NCBI GenBank assembly: GCA_937920475.1
Contig: CALEUX010000015.1
Coordinates: 1 to 64,000, forward strand
Origin: an uncultured Marinilabiliaceae bacterium
GTDB taxonomy: Bacteria; Bacteroidota; Bacteroidia; Bacteroidales; Marinilabiliaceae
Reading direction: 5' to 3'
Length of the DNA: 64,000 nucleotides
Part shown: positions 27,198 to 36,604 of the stretch, piece by piece
Numbering within the stretch: the first letter of the stretch is position 1
Layout of the letters: each line of letters begins with the position of its first letter
Made by a program: the position numbers and the translations under genes
Notes under the pieces: generated by a model
What the model was told of the DNA's origin: nothing
The model's database searches: none
The model's input: only the letters and a program-made list of their open reading frames with translations

Positions 27198-28340
27198 ATG
27201 AGCAGCAGCCCAACCCCTCAATTAATAAACGCCAATCTTCAATATCAGATTGCCTTAAGTCTGATAAAAGGGATAGGTCCGGTGCTGGCGCGCAACCTTA
27301 TTGCTTACCTTGGCTCAGAGAAAGCCCTGTTTGAAGAAAAAAAACATGCCTTTGAAAAAATACCCGGCATAGGCACCAATCTTTCCACATTATTAAAAAA
27401 AATTGATAAACCGGCATTACTCAAAAGGGCTGAAACGGAAGTTGCTTTTATTGAAAAGCATAAAATAACAACCCATTTTTTTACCGACGAGCATTACCCG
27501 CGCAGGTTGTCATTTTGCGAAGATGCACCGTTGTTTATTTTTAGCAAAGGAAATGTGGATTTTGATACGGCTAAAATAATTGGCATTGTGGGTACCCGTC
27601 GGCCTTCGGACTACGGGCTTTCGCAATGTGAAAAGCTGATTGCCGATTTGGCTCAGCGGCACCCCAGCACCATCATTGTAAGTGGTCTGGCTTACGGTAT
27701 TGACATTTGCGCCCATCGTGCTGCCTTACGCAACAATTTACCAACCATGGCGGTGCTGGCACATGGGCTCGACCGTATTTATCCGGGCACCCACAGTCAA
27801 ACCGCCCGCGAAATTATGAACAATGGTGCCCTCGTAACCGAATTTATGACCGGCACCAATCCCGACCGCCAGAATTTTGTAAAACGCAACCGCATTGTAG
27901 CCGGATTGTGCGATGCAATAGTAGTAGTAGAATCGGCCACCAAGGGAGGTGCACTAATTACTGCCGATATTGCGGCCAGCTACAACCGCGATGTAATGGC
28001 TTTCCCAGGCCGCGTTGGCGACGACACCTCATCGGGATGCAACCGGCTGATTAAAACCAATGTGGCCGCTTTAATTGAATCGGTTGAAGACCTGGAGTAT
28101 GCCCTAAGCTGGGAAAGTGCCACTAAAAGCCAGGCCGTTCAGGGTTCTTTATTTGCTGTTGCCGATACACCCGAAGAAAAAGCCATTATGAACATTCTTT
28201 TGGTTGAAAAAGAGATGAACCTCAACCTGCTTGCCCTCAAATGTGCCATGCCTGTTGGAAAAGTTTCGGCCACCCTGCTCGATTTGGAGTTTAAAGGATT
28301 AATTAAAAGCAGGCCCGGAGGTATTTATAAAATAATATAG
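27198..28340 (+). CDS. dprA: DNA-processing protein DprA
   Basis: A 380-residue single-stranded-DNA-binding protein that loads RecA on incoming DNA during natural transformation. An N-terminal helix-hairpin-helix region (IKGIGPVLARNLIAYLG and IPGIGTNLSTLL) is followed by the Rossmann-like DprA core: GIVGTRRPSDYGL, SGLAYGIDICAHRAAL, LAHGLDRIYPGTH, FVKRNRIVAGLCDAIVVVE and AFPGRVGD. The C-terminal 65 residues form the winged-helix domain seen in many DprA proteins. No other competence gene is nearby. The gene ends one base from the stop of the converging FAD/Fe-S oxidoreductase. Confidence 0.95.
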   Translation: MSSSPTPQLINANLQYQIALSLIKGIGPVLARNLIAYLGSEKALFEEKKHAFEKIPGIGTNLSTLLKKIDKPALLKRAETEVAFIEKHKITTHFFTDEHYPRRLSFCEDAPLFIFSKGNVDFDTAKIIGIVGTRRPSDYGLSQCEKLIADLAQRHPSTIIVSGLAYGIDICAHRAALRNNLPTMAVLAHGLDRIYPGTHSQTAREIMNNGALVTEFMTGTNPDRQNFVKRNRIVAGLCDAIVVVESATKGGALITADIAASYNRDVMAFPGRVGDDTSSGCNRLIKTNVAALIESVEDLEYALSWESATKSQAVQGSLFAVADTPEEKAIMNILLVEKEMNLNLLALKCAMPVGKVSATLLDLEFKGLIKSRPGGIYKII

Positions 28341-28341
28341 C

Positions 28342-31266
28342 TTACACCAACGCATCGTACAATACTTCTACAGTATGCATGGCGTCCCGTTGTGTCCCGT
28401 CTTTTATCTGGTGCCGGCACGAATGCCCCGTTGCTACCAGCAAGGTTGTTTCGGGTGCTTTTCGGATGGCAGGGAAAAGCGTTAATTCACCAATTTTCAT
28501 CGATAAATGATAATGTTTCTCCTCGTAACCAAAGCTGCCGGCCATTCCGCAACAGCCCGAAGGGATTTCAATGGCTGTATAATTCCTGGGAAATGATAAT
28601 ACTCGCTCAATAATTTTGGTACTCGACAATGATTTTTGATGACAATGGGCGTGAAAGCGAATCTCTTTCGTTTCAACGGTAAACGACTCTTTACGGATTT
28701 TGCCATTCTGCATCTCTCTGTCCAAAAACTCTTCCAGAGTAAATGTGTATTTGGCGATATTGGTGGCTGCTTTTATCAGTTTCCTGCTTACCAAAACCGG
28801 GTATTCATCGCGAAAGGTTAGAACGGCCGAAGGCTCCATACCTACCAACGGCATGTTATCAGTAACCTTTCCGGTAAGTTGCCTGATATTGTGATTGGCA
28901 ATACTTTTAGCGCTGCGCAAAAATCCTTTCGAAATTTGTGTACGGCCGCTTTCCTTAACGGGAGCTAAAACCACACCGTACCCCAGCTTATGTAGTAGTC
29001 CTACTGTTTTAATGCCAATTTCAGAGTCGTAAAAATTGGTAAACTCATCGGCCAGCAACATAATAACGCCATTTGGATGCTCATCAATAACGCCACCTTT
29101 TTTATTGAACCATTTATCAAATCTGGTTTTACTGAACAGCGGCAAATTACGTTCTGCACTGATGCCACCATACTTTAATAAAAAACCTTTAACCCAAGCT
29201 ACTCTGGAAAACTTATTGTACAAAACTGAAAAGGGCGATAAAAATCGGTTAACTCTTGGAAGATTGGCGATTATCCTGGTTTTAAAATCTACACCATGCT
29301 TATCGTGAACATGTTGCAAAAATTCTGCTTTAAGGCGTGCCATATCAACCCCCGATGGGCATTCACTTTTGCATGCCTTACAACTCAGGCACAAGTCGAG
29401 GGCTTCAACCACATCGGTTAAGGATAATGATTTAAAATCGGTATGGTTTTGTAAAAAGGACCTTAACAAATTGGCTCTTCCCCGGGTAGAATGCAGCTCC
29501 TCACGGGTTCCCATATAGCTTGGACACATGGTTCCTCCTGCTAAACTGCTTTTTAAACAATCGCCCGAACCGCTGCATCGTTCCGAAGCCCGGGAAAGGC
29601 CATCCTCGTCGCTCCAGTTAAAAAAAGTGCGCGAAAAAACTTCCTTATCAACATTCAGATACCTGAACGACTTATCCATGGGCGGAGTACCTGTAATTTT
29701 CCCGGGATTAAAAATACCTTTTGGGTCGAAAACCTTTTTAACGCGTTTCATCAACTCAAAATTGGCCGCTCCCACCATCAACGGAATAAATTCGCCACGC
29801 AACCGGCCATCACCATGCTCACCACTCAAAGAACCATTAAATCGTTTAACAATACCAGCTGTTTCTTCAGCAATGATTCTAAACAGCTTAACATCAGCAG
29901 AATTTTTTAAATTTAAAACGGGCCTGATGTGTAGTTCTCCGGTTCCAACATGGGCATGATAAACGCAGGTTTTACCATATTTAGAAAGCATTTCATTAAT
30001 GGCATCCACATATTCGGGCAAATCGGCTGGCCTTACTGCCGTATCTTCAATTAAAGAAACCGGCTTGGCATCGCCTTTCATATTCGACAGCACGCCCAAT
30101 CCGGCTTTACGTAAAGCCCAAACTTTCGATATGTTTTTACCCTCAACCACCGGAAAAGCATACCCCATTTGCAAATTTTTAAGCTCCTCGGCTAAACGTC
30201 CGGCCTTTTGCAAAGCCTCATCAGTCTCATCGGCCGAGAATTCGATAAGCAACAAAGCGGCCGGGTCGCCCTCAACAAAATAACGATTGGTTCGCTGTAA
30301 CGGATTATCGAGGGTAAGGTCCAGAATATTTTTGTCCATCAGCTCAATGGCATCGGGAGCATGGTTTAAGGCAATAAGGTTGGCCTTTAGCGACTCGTGA
30401 AGCGATGAAAAATGTGCGCAAAGCAATACTTTTACCGGCTTAGGTATGGGCACCAGGGCCAGCTTTACCGAGGTAATAAAAAGCAAAGTGCCTTCAGAAC
30501 CTGCAATAAGCTTTGCCAGATTAAAAGGATCGCCTTCGGGTTTAAACGGGAGTGTATCTAATAAAACATCAATGGCATACCCTGAATTGCGCCGTTTAAT
30601 ATCGGGGTGTGGAAATTCCTTTCTGATTTGTTTTCGAACCGGCACATCGGTATAAATTTCGCGCATCAGCCGGTAAATATCGCCTTCGTGCCCTTCTTCG
30701 CGGCACTTTTTGTCGAACTCCCATTTCTGCATGGGTTTAAAAGTTACCTCCTCGCCACTGCTTAAAAAGCCGGTAACTTCTAATATATGGTCGCGGGTGC
30801 TGCCATAAATAAGAGAATGCGACCCACAGGAATTATTTGCCACCATGCCGCCCATAGTACAGCGGTTCGAAGTGGAAGTTTCGGGTCCAAAAAACAATTG
30901 GTGATTGGCAACCACGCGGTTTAAATCATCCAATACTACACCTGGTTCTACCAATGCCCATGCCTCACGCGCATTAATCTCAATAATATGGTTCATGTAG
31001 TGCGATACATCCACCACCATACCGTTTCCCACTACCTGTCCGGCCAAAGAGGTTCCTGCTCCTCTTGGTATAAGAGCAACTCCGTGTTTAGCGGCAAACC
31101 TCACTATCATAGAAACATCAGTAACATCGCGCGGTTGCACCACTGCCAAGGGCAGCTCGCGGTAAACCGATGCATCAGTAGCATATAAAACTCTGGTTCT
31201 TAAGTCGGTGAGAATTTCACCTTTAATTAATTTATGTAGTTCCCCGAGGGGGTATGGGTCTTCCAT
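28342..31266 (-). CDS. FAD-linked oxidase / Fe-S protein fusion (D-lactate or glycolate dehydrogenase-like)
   Basis: A 974-residue fusion of a GlcD/Dld-type flavoprotein and a GlcF-type Fe-S protein. The FAD-binding part carries PRGAGTSLAGQVVGNGMVVD and GGMVANNSCGSHSLIYGST; the FAD-oxidase C-terminal part carries YHAHVGTGELHIRP and SGEHGDGRLRGEFI. From about residue 555 come two Fe-S clusters (CSGSGDCLKSS, CLSCKACKSECPSGVDMARL) and then the cysteine-rich region with HCHQKSL and IPSGCCGMAGSFGYE. It should oxidise a 2-hydroxy acid and pass electrons to the membrane quinone pool; the exact substrate is not predictable. The track start at 31275 is a TTG; the ATG at 31266 is used. It converges on dprA. 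Confidence 0.9.
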   Translation of the reverse strand: MEDPYPLGELHKLIKGEILTDLRTRVLYATDASVYRELPLAVVQPRDVTDVSMIVRFAAKHGVALIPRGAGTSLAGQVVGNGMVVDVSHYMNHIIEINAREAWALVEPGVVLDDLNRVVANHQLFFGPETSTSNRCTMGGMVANNSCGSHSLIYGSTRDHILEVTGFLSSGEEVTFKPMQKWEFDKKCREEGHEGDIYRLMREIYTDVPVRKQIRKEFPHPDIKRRNSGYAIDVLLDTLPFKPEGDPFNLAKLIAGSEGTLLFITSVKLALVPIPKPVKVLLCAHFSSLHESLKANLIALNHAPDAIELMDKNILDLTLDNPLQRTNRYFVEGDPAALLLIEFSADETDEALQKAGRLAEELKNLQMGYAFPVVEGKNISKVWALRKAGLGVLSNMKGDAKPVSLIEDTAVRPADLPEYVDAINEMLSKYGKTCVYHAHVGTGELHIRPVLNLKNSADVKLFRIIAEETAGIVKRFNGSLSGEHGDGRLRGEFIPLMVGAANFELMKRVKKVFDPKGIFNPGKITGTPPMDKSFRYLNVDKEVFSRTFFNWSDEDGLSRASERCSGSGDCLKSSLAGGTMCPSYMGTREELHSTRGRANLLRSFLQNHTDFKSLSLTDVVEALDLCLSCKACKSECPSGVDMARLKAEFLQHVHDKHGVDFKTRIIANLPRVNRFLSPFSVLYNKFSRVAWVKGFLLKYGGISAERNLPLFSKTRFDKWFNKKGGVIDEHPNGVIMLLADEFTNFYDSEIGIKTVGLLHKLGYGVVLAPVKESGRTQISKGFLRSAKSIANHNIRQLTGKVTDNMPLVGMEPSAVLTFRDEYPVLVSRKLIKAATNIAKYTFTLEEFLDREMQNGKIRKESFTVETKEIRFHAHCHQKSLSSTKIIERVLSFPRNYTAIEIPSGCCGMAGSFGYEEKHYHLSMKIGELTLFPAIRKAPETTLLVATGHSCRHQIKDGTQRDAMHTVEVLYDALV

Positions 31267-31385
31267 TACTAACAAAACTTGGTTAACAAGTGCGAATTTA
31301 GTAAACTTATTGATTCTAAGATAAAACGAATTCGTATAATTATTTTGGCCAACTTGATTGCCAAGGTAAACTAATTGTAAAATAG

Positions 31386-31416
31386 TTGATAATCAAATCA
31401 TATTTTTCTAAATTTG
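31386..31416 (+). promoter_or_regulatory. Bacteroidota-type promoter for the 31.4 kb gene
   Basis: TTG at 31386-31388, a 20-base spacer, then TAAATTTG at 31409-31416. This fits the -33/-7 consensus with correct spacing and places the start of transcription just before the ATG at 31440. Confidence 0.55.
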
Positions 31417-31439
31417 ATTAACCGATAACTTTTACACCC

Positions 31440-32189
31440 ATGACTTTAAAAATCAGGAACTTTTACCTGCGCGATATTCGTCACCAGGTAGGTGCCACAC
31501 CCATTTGGCCCATTAATGCCCGCTATAATTTGGGCGATTATGGTTACTACACCCGTCGTACCGGCCATTTCTCAGTAAGAGGAAATTTGTTCGATAATCT
31601 GGGAGTACCGAAAAAAGGAGTTCTTGAACCGCCGGCAAATCCGCCTTCACTGCTATATAAAATGATAAACAGCAGCAATACTGTTAAAAATGAGTTTGTG
31701 GCAAACGTAGATGCAACGCCACAAACCGGCAAACTGGAACTGGCATTTGAAGGCGAAAAATCTTATGTTTTCCATCTTTATAAAGCCAGGGTGTCGTATT
31801 TAAAATTAAACGAAATTGTTCGCAGCAAACTTTCTGAGGCCATTAAAAAGGGGAAGTGGGATTACCGCTATCGGATTATTGAGATGATTTACGACAGTCC
31901 GGATGTACGCTTCTCCTTCTCACTCTCGCGCACAGCATCTATCATACTGGCAGGGAATGTGGAACCCGGCCAGTTGCCCGCCAAAGGCAATATTAACTAT
32001 GCCATTCAATCGTCATCCAACATGGATGGCAGTTTTTGGATTGAAGATGCTCCATCGACACCATTTGTAAAACTGGCCAGTTTTAAGCGGCGCGAGTTGC
32101 GGTTTATAGATGAGAAATTGTTGGTTGGAGCCGATTGGTACCTCGAAGCTGATGAGAGCGACTCGTTCGATGATAATAACGAAACTTAA
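31440..32189 (+). CDS. Protein of unknown function, 249 residues
   Basis: No family was recognised with confidence. The protein has no signal peptide and is rich in alternating hydrophobic/polar residues: GATPIWPINARYNLGDYGYY, then a segment VFHLYKARVSYLKLNEIVRS, then WDYRYRIIEMIYDSPDVRFS with FSLSRTASIILAGNV, and a short acidic tail ADESDSFDDNNET. The order of elements loosely recalls gasdermin N-terminal domains, but no Cys near the N-terminus and no neighbouring protease gene supports that, so it is only a suggestion. It has its own good promoter (31386-31416) and is flanked by genes on the opposite strand. Confidence 0.75.
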   Translation: MTLKIRNFYLRDIRHQVGATPIWPINARYNLGDYGYYTRRTGHFSVRGNLFDNLGVPKKGVLEPPANPPSLLYKMINSSNTVKNEFVANVDATPQTGKLELAFEGEKSYVFHLYKARVSYLKLNEIVRSKLSEAIKKGKWDYRYRIIEMIYDSPDVRFSFSLSRTASIILAGNVEPGQLPAKGNINYAIQSSSNMDGSFWIEDAPSTPFVKLASFKRRELRFIDEKLLVGADWYLEADESDSFDDNNET

Positions 32190-32264
32190 TAAATCTGGCA
32201 AGACATTCTTCCAATCTGACAAAATGCCCTGTTTACCGAATTTAATATTAACCACTCTGGCAAA

Positions 32265-32765
32265 CTAAAACATATGTCCCTTTTTAATATTATCAATGCG
32301 CTCCTGAGCCTTCTTTCTGTGCCATTCCACTTTTGTTGAACTCTTTATTATTCTTAGATCTTCTTGTTTTACAAGTTTCAAATCAAGCACATCATAAGCA
32401 TAATTACTTGAATTAACATCAATTAATTCATCTTTAGTTTGTTCTTCGAGCATCAGCGATTCCCAATACTTATCAATTTTATCAATATTATTGGCATACT
32501 TATTTAATTCGGCTACTTCAACTTTGTTAACACTAACTATTTCAGTTTCATTTATACATTCAATAAAATAGTTGTCAGAGGTTTCCTTTATAACAATAAA
32601 TCTGCAATCCTCTGTATGTATATCATTAAAAAGCAGGTAATTCTCCCTTTCAATCTGGTCTATTGTATCGCCAACACTTGGGTGCAGAATATAAATATTC
32701 TGAGAAAACACCGAAACAAAACTAAAAAGGAAAAAGCTGGTAAGAATAGTTAAGTTTTTACACAT
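32265..32765 (-). CDS. Secreted protein of unknown function, 166 residues
   Basis: A signal peptide (LTILTSFFLFSFVSVFSQ) is followed by about 148 residues rich in Asp, Glu, Ile, Asn and Lys. The first part, IYILHPSVGDTIDQIERENYLLF, and the basic C-terminus, VEWHRKKAQERIDNIKKG, are the only distinctive segments. No known family was recognised. The composition is more AT-driven (Ile/Asn/Lys-rich) than the neighbouring housekeeping genes, which could mean later acquisition. It converges on the 31.4 kb gene. Confidence 0.65.
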   Translation of the reverse strand: MCKNLTILTSFFLFSFVSVFSQNIYILHPSVGDTIDQIERENYLLFNDIHTEDCRFIVIKETSDNYFIECINETEIVSVNKVEVAELNKYANNIDKIDKYWESLMLEEQTKDELIDVNSSNYAYDVLDLKLVKQEDLRIIKSSTKVEWHRKKAQERIDNIKKGHMF

Positions 32766-32894
32766 AATTATTTATAGTTTAAGGTTAGGCAATTACTACA
32801 ACAAAAAATATTCCAATAAAAATATTTGATTTCTTTTAAAAATCGCTCATAAGAAATTTAAACATAACAAATCCGGGTCTTTTGCTTTTCTCAG

Positions 32895-33848
32895 TTAGTT
32901 TCTAAAACCAATAAAAACCATATAACCCACATAAATCGCTATGAAAATGGCAGCCTCCCATCGGTCTAACCGGCGTTTAACACCGGTAAACATGGCCAGC
33001 AATAGCAATAGTGTTCCAAAAATCAGCAGCAGCACATCCTGGTTAAAAAGAGATGAGTAAGACATGGGTTGAATAACGGCTCCGGTGCCCAGTATGAGAA
33101 AAATGTTGAAAATATTGGAGCCAATCACATTCCCAATGGCCATATCGCTGCTCTTTTTGCGCATGGCAACCAGCGATGTAACCAGCTCGGGTAGCGATGT
33201 TCCTGCGGCTACAATGGTTAAACCTATTACCTTTTCGCTAACATTAAACATCCGTGCCAAGTCAACCGCCGATGAAACAACAAAACGCCCGCCAACAATT
33301 AATGCTGCCAGTCCACCAACAATCATTAATACCGATTTGATGGTTTTAATGTTTTCGGCATTATCAACCTGAACTTGCGCTCCCTGCTTCATACTTTGCC
33401 AAACGTAATAGAGAAATCCGGCAAACATCAGAATCAAGATAACACCATCAAGGCGACTTAACATATTATCATTCCCCAATAGCGAATCATTGGTCAAAAC
33501 CAATAATAACACAGCAGCCAGTAAGGATAGTGGAATCTCTTTGCGAATGGTAACCACTTGCACGGTAAGAGGTGCAAACACACCTGACAAACCCAGTATT
33601 ACAAAAAGATTAAAATTATTGCTGCCAATAACATTACCCAAAGCAATTTCGGGGTGTTTGCCAATAGCGGCCAAAACACTTACAACCAACTCGGGTGCCG
33701 ATGTACCAAAAGCTACAATGGTTAACCCAATTACCAATTCGGAAATACCATATTTCCGGGCTATGGATGAAGAACCACTCACCAGCCAGTCGCCGCCTTT
33801 TAAAAGCAAAAGAAGCCCACCGCCTAAAATTAAGATTGATAGCAACAT
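32895..33848 (-). CDS. Calcium/sodium antiporter (YrbG-like, CaCA superfamily)
   Basis: A 317-residue inner-membrane cation antiporter with about ten helices. The two inverted alpha-repeats of the CaCA superfamily are obvious: GLTIVAFGTSAPELVVSVLA with ALGNVIGSNNFNLFVILG in the first half, and GLTIVAAGTSLPELVTSLVA with AIGNVIGSNIFNIFLILG in the second. The paired Glu residues of the GTS-PEL motifs bind the cation. It probably exports calcium in exchange for sodium or protons. It is transcribed alone. Confidence 0.93.
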   Translation of the reverse strand: MLLSILILGGGLLLLLKGGDWLVSGSSSIARKYGISELVIGLTIVAFGTSAPELVVSVLAAIGKHPEIALGNVIGSNNFNLFVILGLSGVFAPLTVQVVTIRKEIPLSLLAAVLLLVLTNDSLLGNDNMLSRLDGVILILMFAGFLYYVWQSMKQGAQVQVDNAENIKTIKSVLMIVGGLAALIVGGRFVVSSAVDLARMFNVSEKVIGLTIVAAGTSLPELVTSLVAMRKKSSDMAIGNVIGSNIFNIFLILGTGAVIQPMSYSSLFNQDVLLLIFGTLLLLLAMFTGVKRRLDRWEAAIFIAIYVGYMVFIGFRN

Positions 33849-34016
33849 ATATTTTTCAATTTTGCAATAAAAATATACCTTCTTAACTATTTAAATTACT
33901 AACACCTAGCAACTAAGAGCTAAGAGCTTAAAACCATCTGGCTTACCCTGCAAACTTATGCAAGATAAACTAGATTTTTATTTATTCTTTTAAACTGTTA
34001 AAACTGCTGACGTCAT

Positions 34017-34529
34017 TTAGCTGGCTCTTTTAATATGATTGCTGCCAATGGCATCTTTCACTTTCTGCTCCCATGCCTGTGCAATTAAAATTTCACCATT
34101 CATGGTTAAACCGTCAACTTCATTATCATAAAAAAGAATTACTTCATTGGCTATTGATTTGTTCTGATGCTCAAAAACCAATGCAATGGTATCAACCACT
34201 TTGTATTTTTCCTTTTTAAAACCTGAAGTGTGCCTGGTTGTTATAACCCGACAACCAATAACATCAGCCAAACTAATCACTTTTTCATACGCTTGATTTT
34301 CTGACTTATAGACATAAAACACCATTTGCTTATTCGTATCAATGGCAATGGCCGAATTGTTCCATAGCTCCTTTTCGCCAATGTCGCTATTATTATTGGA
34401 TGCAAGAACTTTTAGTCCTTCAACCAGATTTTTCTCTTTTGTTTTTCGTTTTGTATCTCTGAAAAATATAAAAGGAGACACAAAAAGCAGGGTTAATATA
34501 ATCCCTAAAACAATCATTCCCGTATTCAT
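34017..34529 (-). CDS. Membrane-anchored protein of unknown function
   Basis: One N-terminal membrane helix (MIVLGIILTLLFVSPFIFF) is followed by a basic stretch (RDTKRKTKEKN) and a soluble domain of about 130 residues with AIAIDTNKQMVFYVYKSE, DVIGCRVITTRH and IALVFEHQNKS, which looks like a beta-rich PH-like sensor fold but matches no family I can name. The ORF track starts at 34568; the ATG at 34529 begins just before the helix and is preferred. It stands alone between the antiporter and another small gene on the same strand. Confidence 0.7.
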   Translation of the reverse strand: MNTGMIVLGIILTLLFVSPFIFFRDTKRKTKEKNLVEGLKVLASNNNSDIGEKELWNNSAIAIDTNKQMVFYVYKSENQAYEKVISLADVIGCRVITTRHTSGFKKEKYKVVDTIALVFEHQNKSIANEVILFYDNEVDGLTMNGEILIAQAWEQKVKDAIGSNHIKRAS

Positions 34530-34666
34530 AATTCTAAAATTTAAATGTTTTATTTCGGATAGACACACCGGATGTTAATTCTGATTTTAATAAAAGCATA
34601 TGTATGCTATTACTGATAACCCTCAGGCTATCGGCAAAACAACAACAATCATTCAAAATCAGATAA

Positions 34667-35044
34667 TTATGAATAGTAATGGAAGGGGAATAAAATATCG
34701 AAAATTTGGGGTTGTATCAGGATGCTATTAAAGCGATGAATATAAGCCATCGTCTTTGATTTCAGAAAAAACTCGGCTGTTTTTGAATAAACAGACGCAA
34801 AAGCACCAAACTGATTTTTTTGAGATATGACATTGAAGGTATTCTGGCCGGAAGTCAGATTTTCGGTTTGAACGGCATTGAGCGAACCATCAATTCCCGA
34901 CGACAGAAAGAAACTCTCTTCAATTGAAAATTTTTTATGCGATTCTGCATCAGGCTTCACACCAGTCCAGTTGCTCCCAACCAGAAACAACAATACCAGA
35001 CTGGTAAAACATAAACCTGCAATATGTCGCATTTTATTTTTCAT
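34667..35044 (-). CDS. Small secreted or membrane-anchored protein of unknown function
   Basis: A 125-residue protein with one hydrophobic N-terminal segment (IAGLCFTSLVLLFLVGSN) and a C-terminus with FLKSKTMAYIHRFNSILIQP ending FPFHYYS. Short Bacteroidota proteins with the same layout and a terminal aromatic motif of the FPFHY type exist, but no function is known to me. A second Met at residue 5 could also be the start. The MITE-like element at 35173 lies upstream. Confidence 0.6.
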   Translation of the reverse strand: MKNKMRHIAGLCFTSLVLLFLVGSNWTGVKPDAESHKKFSIEESFFLSSGIDGSLNAVQTENLTSGQNTFNVISQKNQFGAFASVYSKTAEFFLKSKTMAYIHRFNSILIQPQIFDILFPFHYYS

Positions 35045-35172
35045 GCTGCAAAGTTAAGTGGTTTTTCAGTCGATTGTTCTCAAAATCAGTTTTTTATTTT
35101 ATTTTAACAATAGCTGTCACATTAACATTTAAAACTTGGTACATTTATGACTGCTAATTTTATGCTACTTTT

Positions 35173-35396
35173 AGTAACTGTTTAAATTTAATAGAGAAAT
35201 TAGTATTAAGATGATTAGAATTGAAGTTTACGGAATCCCGAGTATCGGGATAAGATAATTAACGGATAGGTAAGTATTGAAAGATGCTAATACATCTATA
35301 AAAACTTACAAGACTTCTCTATCCATCTTATCCCGATTCTCGGGACTACGCGATGCTTAGCTTCTAAATATCTTTTATCTAATTTAAACAGTTACT
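35173..35396. repeat. 224-bp MITE-like inverted-repeat element (family 2, copy B)
   Basis: Perfect 16-bp terminal inverted repeats: AGTAACTGTTTAAATT at 35173-35188 and its reverse complement at 35381-35396. Inside, TCCCGAGTATCGGGATAAGA at about 35236 is the inverse, with one mismatch, of the block at 35325-35345, and each of those blocks is itself near-palindromic. The whole element can fold into one long hairpin. No ORF. A similar element of 222 bases is at 38435-38656. Confidence 0.75.
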
Positions 35397-35441
35397 TAAT
35401 GATAAAAATTTCCATGATAAAAACTTTAATACTATGCCTTT

Positions 35442-36581
35442 ATGAAATATAAATTGCGAAAATCAGCAGTATTATTCAAAGGTTTGTTTGGGGTGGGAAG
35501 TATGCGTAAAATTCAACGAAAACCGCCTGGACAGCCGCCTGGCACCTTGTTTCATACTGGCATTAAAAAACTGGAAGAGGTTCTGATATCGGTACACGAT
35601 TATGATGAACAGCATTACGACTATATCCCCATCCAAAACATTGAAAATTCAGCACCCTATTTAAAAGATGCTTCAAAAACATGGATTCAGGTACGGGGAT
35701 TGCATGATATTGATAAACTAAAAAAAATATGGGATTATTTTGAACTTCATCCTCTTATTCAGGAAGACATTGTAAGCATTAACCAACGACCAAAAGTTGA
35801 ACCTTATCCCAATATGGTTTTTATTGTTCTGCGTATGATTACCGGTAAAAATAACGGCCATTTAGAAGAACTTAAAACCGAACAGATAAGCATAGTGGTG
35901 GGCCAAAACTTTGTTTTATCTTTCCAGGAAAGCGACGAACCTCTTTTTGACCCGATTATTCGCCGACTTGAACTTCAAAACACACGATTGCGAAATTTGG
36001 GAGTAGACTATTTAGCTTATGCTCTGCTCGATAACGTGGTTGACCATTACTTTTCGGTTCTGGATTTAATGGGTGAAACCATTGAATCTATTGAGGAAAA
36101 GTTAATCGAAAACCCAAAGTCAATTCATCTGTCAAGTATTTACGCTCTGCGCCGCGACCTTATTTACTTCCGAAAATCCATATGGTCGCTGCGTGATGGA
36201 GTTAATACACTGCTTCGCGACGATTCAACAATGTTCAGCAGAGAAGTAAAAATATTCCTGCGCGATGTTTACGACCATGTTGTTCAGGTCATCGACAGCA
36301 TTGAGAATCATCGGGAAATGGTTTTCAGCCTTTATGATATGTATATGTCGTCCTTGAGTAACCGAATGAATGAAATTATGAAAGTTCTCACAATAATTTC
36401 AACCATTTTTATACCACTTACATTTATTGTAGGAGTTTATGGGATGAATTTCAATACGCAGGCCGGCCCTTTTAATATGCCCGAACTAAACTGGAAATGG
36501 GGATACCTTGCAACATTAAGCGGAATGCTTGTCATTACAACAGGAATGATATTGTTTTTCAGAAAAAAAGGCTGGTTATAA
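35442..36581 (+). CDS. corA: Magnesium/cobalt transporter CorA
   Basis: A 379-residue CorA family channel. The long cytoplasmic N-terminal domain includes WIQVRGLHDIDKLKKIWDYF and the segment VDYLAYALLDNVVDHYFSVLD; the C-terminus has two membrane helices. The first ends in the family signature YGMNF and is followed by the acidic/aromatic loop NMPELNWKWGY, then a second helix and a short basic tail (FRKKGWL). It forms pentameric Mg2+ channels in the inner membrane. No riboswitch was recognised upstream; a MITE-like element ends 46 bases before the gene. It converges on nudC. Confidence 0.94.
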   Translation: MKYKLRKSAVLFKGLFGVGSMRKIQRKPPGQPPGTLFHTGIKKLEEVLISVHDYDEQHYDYIPIQNIENSAPYLKDASKTWIQVRGLHDIDKLKKIWDYFELHPLIQEDIVSINQRPKVEPYPNMVFIVLRMITGKNNGHLEELKTEQISIVVGQNFVLSFQESDEPLFDPIIRRLELQNTRLRNLGVDYLAYALLDNVVDHYFSVLDLMGETIESIEEKLIENPKSIHLSSIYALRRDLIYFRKSIWSLRDGVNTLLRDDSTMFSREVKIFLRDVYDHVVQVIDSIENHREMVFSLYDMYMSSLSNRMNEIMKVLTIISTIFIPLTFIVGVYGMNFNTQAGPFNMPELNWKWGYLATLSGMLVITTGMILFFRKKGWL

Positions 36582-36604
36582 TTAACAGCATAGCTAAATA
36601 TCAA

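Noticed and set aside
27707-28054. 115-residue ORF overlapping dprA in another frame
   Set aside because: Arg/Pro/Cys-rich translation typical of an alternative frame of dprA.
29528-29959. 143-residue plus-strand ORF inside the FAD/Fe-S oxidoreductase gene
   Set aside because: Opposite strand of a well-supported gene with clear motifs; composition is typical of a frame shadow (Ser/Pro/Lys-rich).
35442-35470. Mg-responsive riboswitch before corA
   Set aside because: No recognisable M-box or ykkC-type structure; the leader is occupied by the MITE-like element.
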